Of a DNA stretch of 64,000 nt, positions 63,638-64,000 are shown in pieces; the stretch's first letter is position 1; every line of letters begins with the position of its first letter. Position numbers and translations under genes: made by a program. The DNA lies in assembly GCF_037893185.1 (NCBI RefSeq), contig NZ_CP140772.1, forward strand, positions 5,828,001 to 5,892,000. Reading direction: 5' to 3'. This DNA comes from Chitinophaga sp. 180180018-3. GTDB lineage: Bacteria; Bacteroidota; Bacteroidia; Chitinophagales; Chitinophagaceae. The notes under the pieces were generated by a model. The model was not told the origin of the DNA, ran no database searches, and saw nothing but the letters and a program-made list of their open reading frames with translations.

Positions 63638-63758
63638 AATTACGAATTAAGAATTACGAATTACGGATCAGAGCGAAGAGCATAGCGGATAACTTAAATG
63701 CTATTATCCGCTATGCTCTTCGCTCTGATCCGTAATTCGTAATTCTTAATTCGTAATT
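63638..63758. terminator. 55-bp perfect inverted repeat between convergent antiporter and aconitase genes
   Basis: Arm 63638-63692 is the exact reverse complement of 63704-63758, with an 11-nt loop. The outer part is made of AATTACGAATTAAGAATT-type units, the inner part of GGATCAGAGCGAAGAGCAT-type sequence. It begins 2 bp after the antiporter stop codon and its right arm contains the stop codon and last codons of the minus-strand aconitase gene. It should terminate transcription from both sides, though it is far longer than needed for a terminator. Confidence 0.7.
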
Positions 63759-64000
63759 TTAAGGAATGCTCTCAGCACATACTGCAATATCCCTCCATTT
63801 CTGTAATACTCTATTTCAATCGCTGAGTCCAGTCTGCACTTTACCTGGAATGTTTTGGAAGCGCCGCCATCTGATATAGCCGTTACCGTTAGCAGCTTAC
63901 CGGGCGTCATATCGCTGGCGATATCGCTGACAGAATAGGACTCTGTGCCGGAAAGGCCCAGGGATGCTGCGTTTTCACCGCCTACATATTGCAATGGTAA
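63746..64000 (-). CDS. acnA: aconitate hydratase, C-terminal fragment (5' part beyond the window)
   Basis: The last 84 codons of a minus-strand gene that enters from the right edge in frame. The sequence matches the end of the aconitase A swivel domain: LPLQYVGGENAASLGLSG at the edge, then the VTAISDGGASKTFQVKCRL segment, and the diagnostic EIEYYRNGGILQYVLRAFL. Aconitase converts citrate to isocitrate in the TCA cycle. The final residues (about KITN) and the stop codon are encoded within the arm of a 55-bp inverted repeat. The iron-sulfur cysteines would be upstream, outside the window. Confidence 0.88.
   Translation of the reverse strand, partial: LPLQYVGGENAASLGLSGTESYSVSDIASDMTPGKLLTVTAISDGGASKTFQVKCRLDSAIEIEYYRNGGILQYVLRAFLKITN

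Noticed and set aside
21491..63758. Long inverted repeats as CRISPR repeats or insertion-sequence ends
   Set aside because: There are no regularly spaced direct repeats with spacers and no transposase gene between or beside the arms; loops are only 3 to 23 nt. A transposase-free MITE origin cannot be excluded.

Overview
The window looks like chromosome from a Bacteroidota bacterium of the Chitinophaga type (family Chitinophagaceae). The evidence is three SusC/RagA TonB-linked porins, two of them with a SusD partner, a FecR/ECF-sigma cell-surface signalling cassette with an STN-bearing porin, a two-component regulator of the polysaccharide-locus type, many secreted glycoside hydrolases, lipoproteins with short lipoboxes, weak Shine-Dalgarno sequences and occasional TAnnTTTG (Bacteroidota -7) promoter elements. 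No rRNA, tRNA, CRISPR array, phage or transposase gene was seen.

Left part (1-9,070) is regulatory and nutrient-uptake DNA. It holds an STN-containing SusC porin that runs off the left edge, a FecR anti-sigma factor, two ECF sigma factors in tandem, an unknown secreted protein, an AraC-type regulator and a third ECF sigma factor. From 9,431 to 17,002 runs a five-gene + strand operon: SusC, SusD, an HEFGH zinc metallohydrolase lipoprotein, a DUF4302-type lipoprotein and a small secreted protein. This is an uptake system whose substrate cannot be read from sequence.

From 17,013 to 28,003 lie a MocR-type regulator divergent from an AhpD-like/GNAT gene pair with an operator-like repeat set between them, YceI, an orphan lipoprotein, an SRPBCC/AraC pair divergent from an aldo/keto reductase, and a sulfatase / Gfo-Idh-MocA oxidoreductase / sugar isomerase group. 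At 28,212-32,666 a small GrpE-like protein is followed after 4 bp by a divergent Hsp70, and a one-pass membrane protein of unknown function is convergent to it. This is the best candidate for an undescribed system. Housekeeping and metabolic genes follow: a YeiH-type transporter, an FAD oxidoreductase, a PfkB sugar kinase, a VIT-family transporter and a type IA topoisomerase.

The right part is carbohydrate-centred. It contains a GH78 alpha-L-rhamnosidase, RpiA, a GH95 enzyme, a BrkB-family membrane protein, and a minus-strand polysaccharide utilisation locus ordered GH43 - GH2 - GH127 - SusC - SusD - DUF3823 (57,267 to 46,483). That locus is divergent from a histidine kinase and a response regulator that overlap by 19 bp and together make up what is normally a one-chain hybrid two-component system. 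The enzyme set (beta-L-arabinofuranosidase, GH43, GH2, with rhamnosidase and GH95 nearby) suggests arabinose-rich plant glycans such as rhamnogalacturonan I side chains, arabinogalactan protein or hydroxyproline arabinosides. The window ends with a CPA2-type antiporter and the 3' end of aconitase.

A recurrent feature is a set of very long, nearly perfect inverted repeats at gene ends (stems of 23 to 55 bp at 21,491, 25,647, 32,683, 46,392 and 63,638), several with a stop codon inside an arm. Solitary copies of the same arm sequences lie just upstream of two genes. They behave like terminators by position but lack clear T tracts, and they fall into at least two sequence families.
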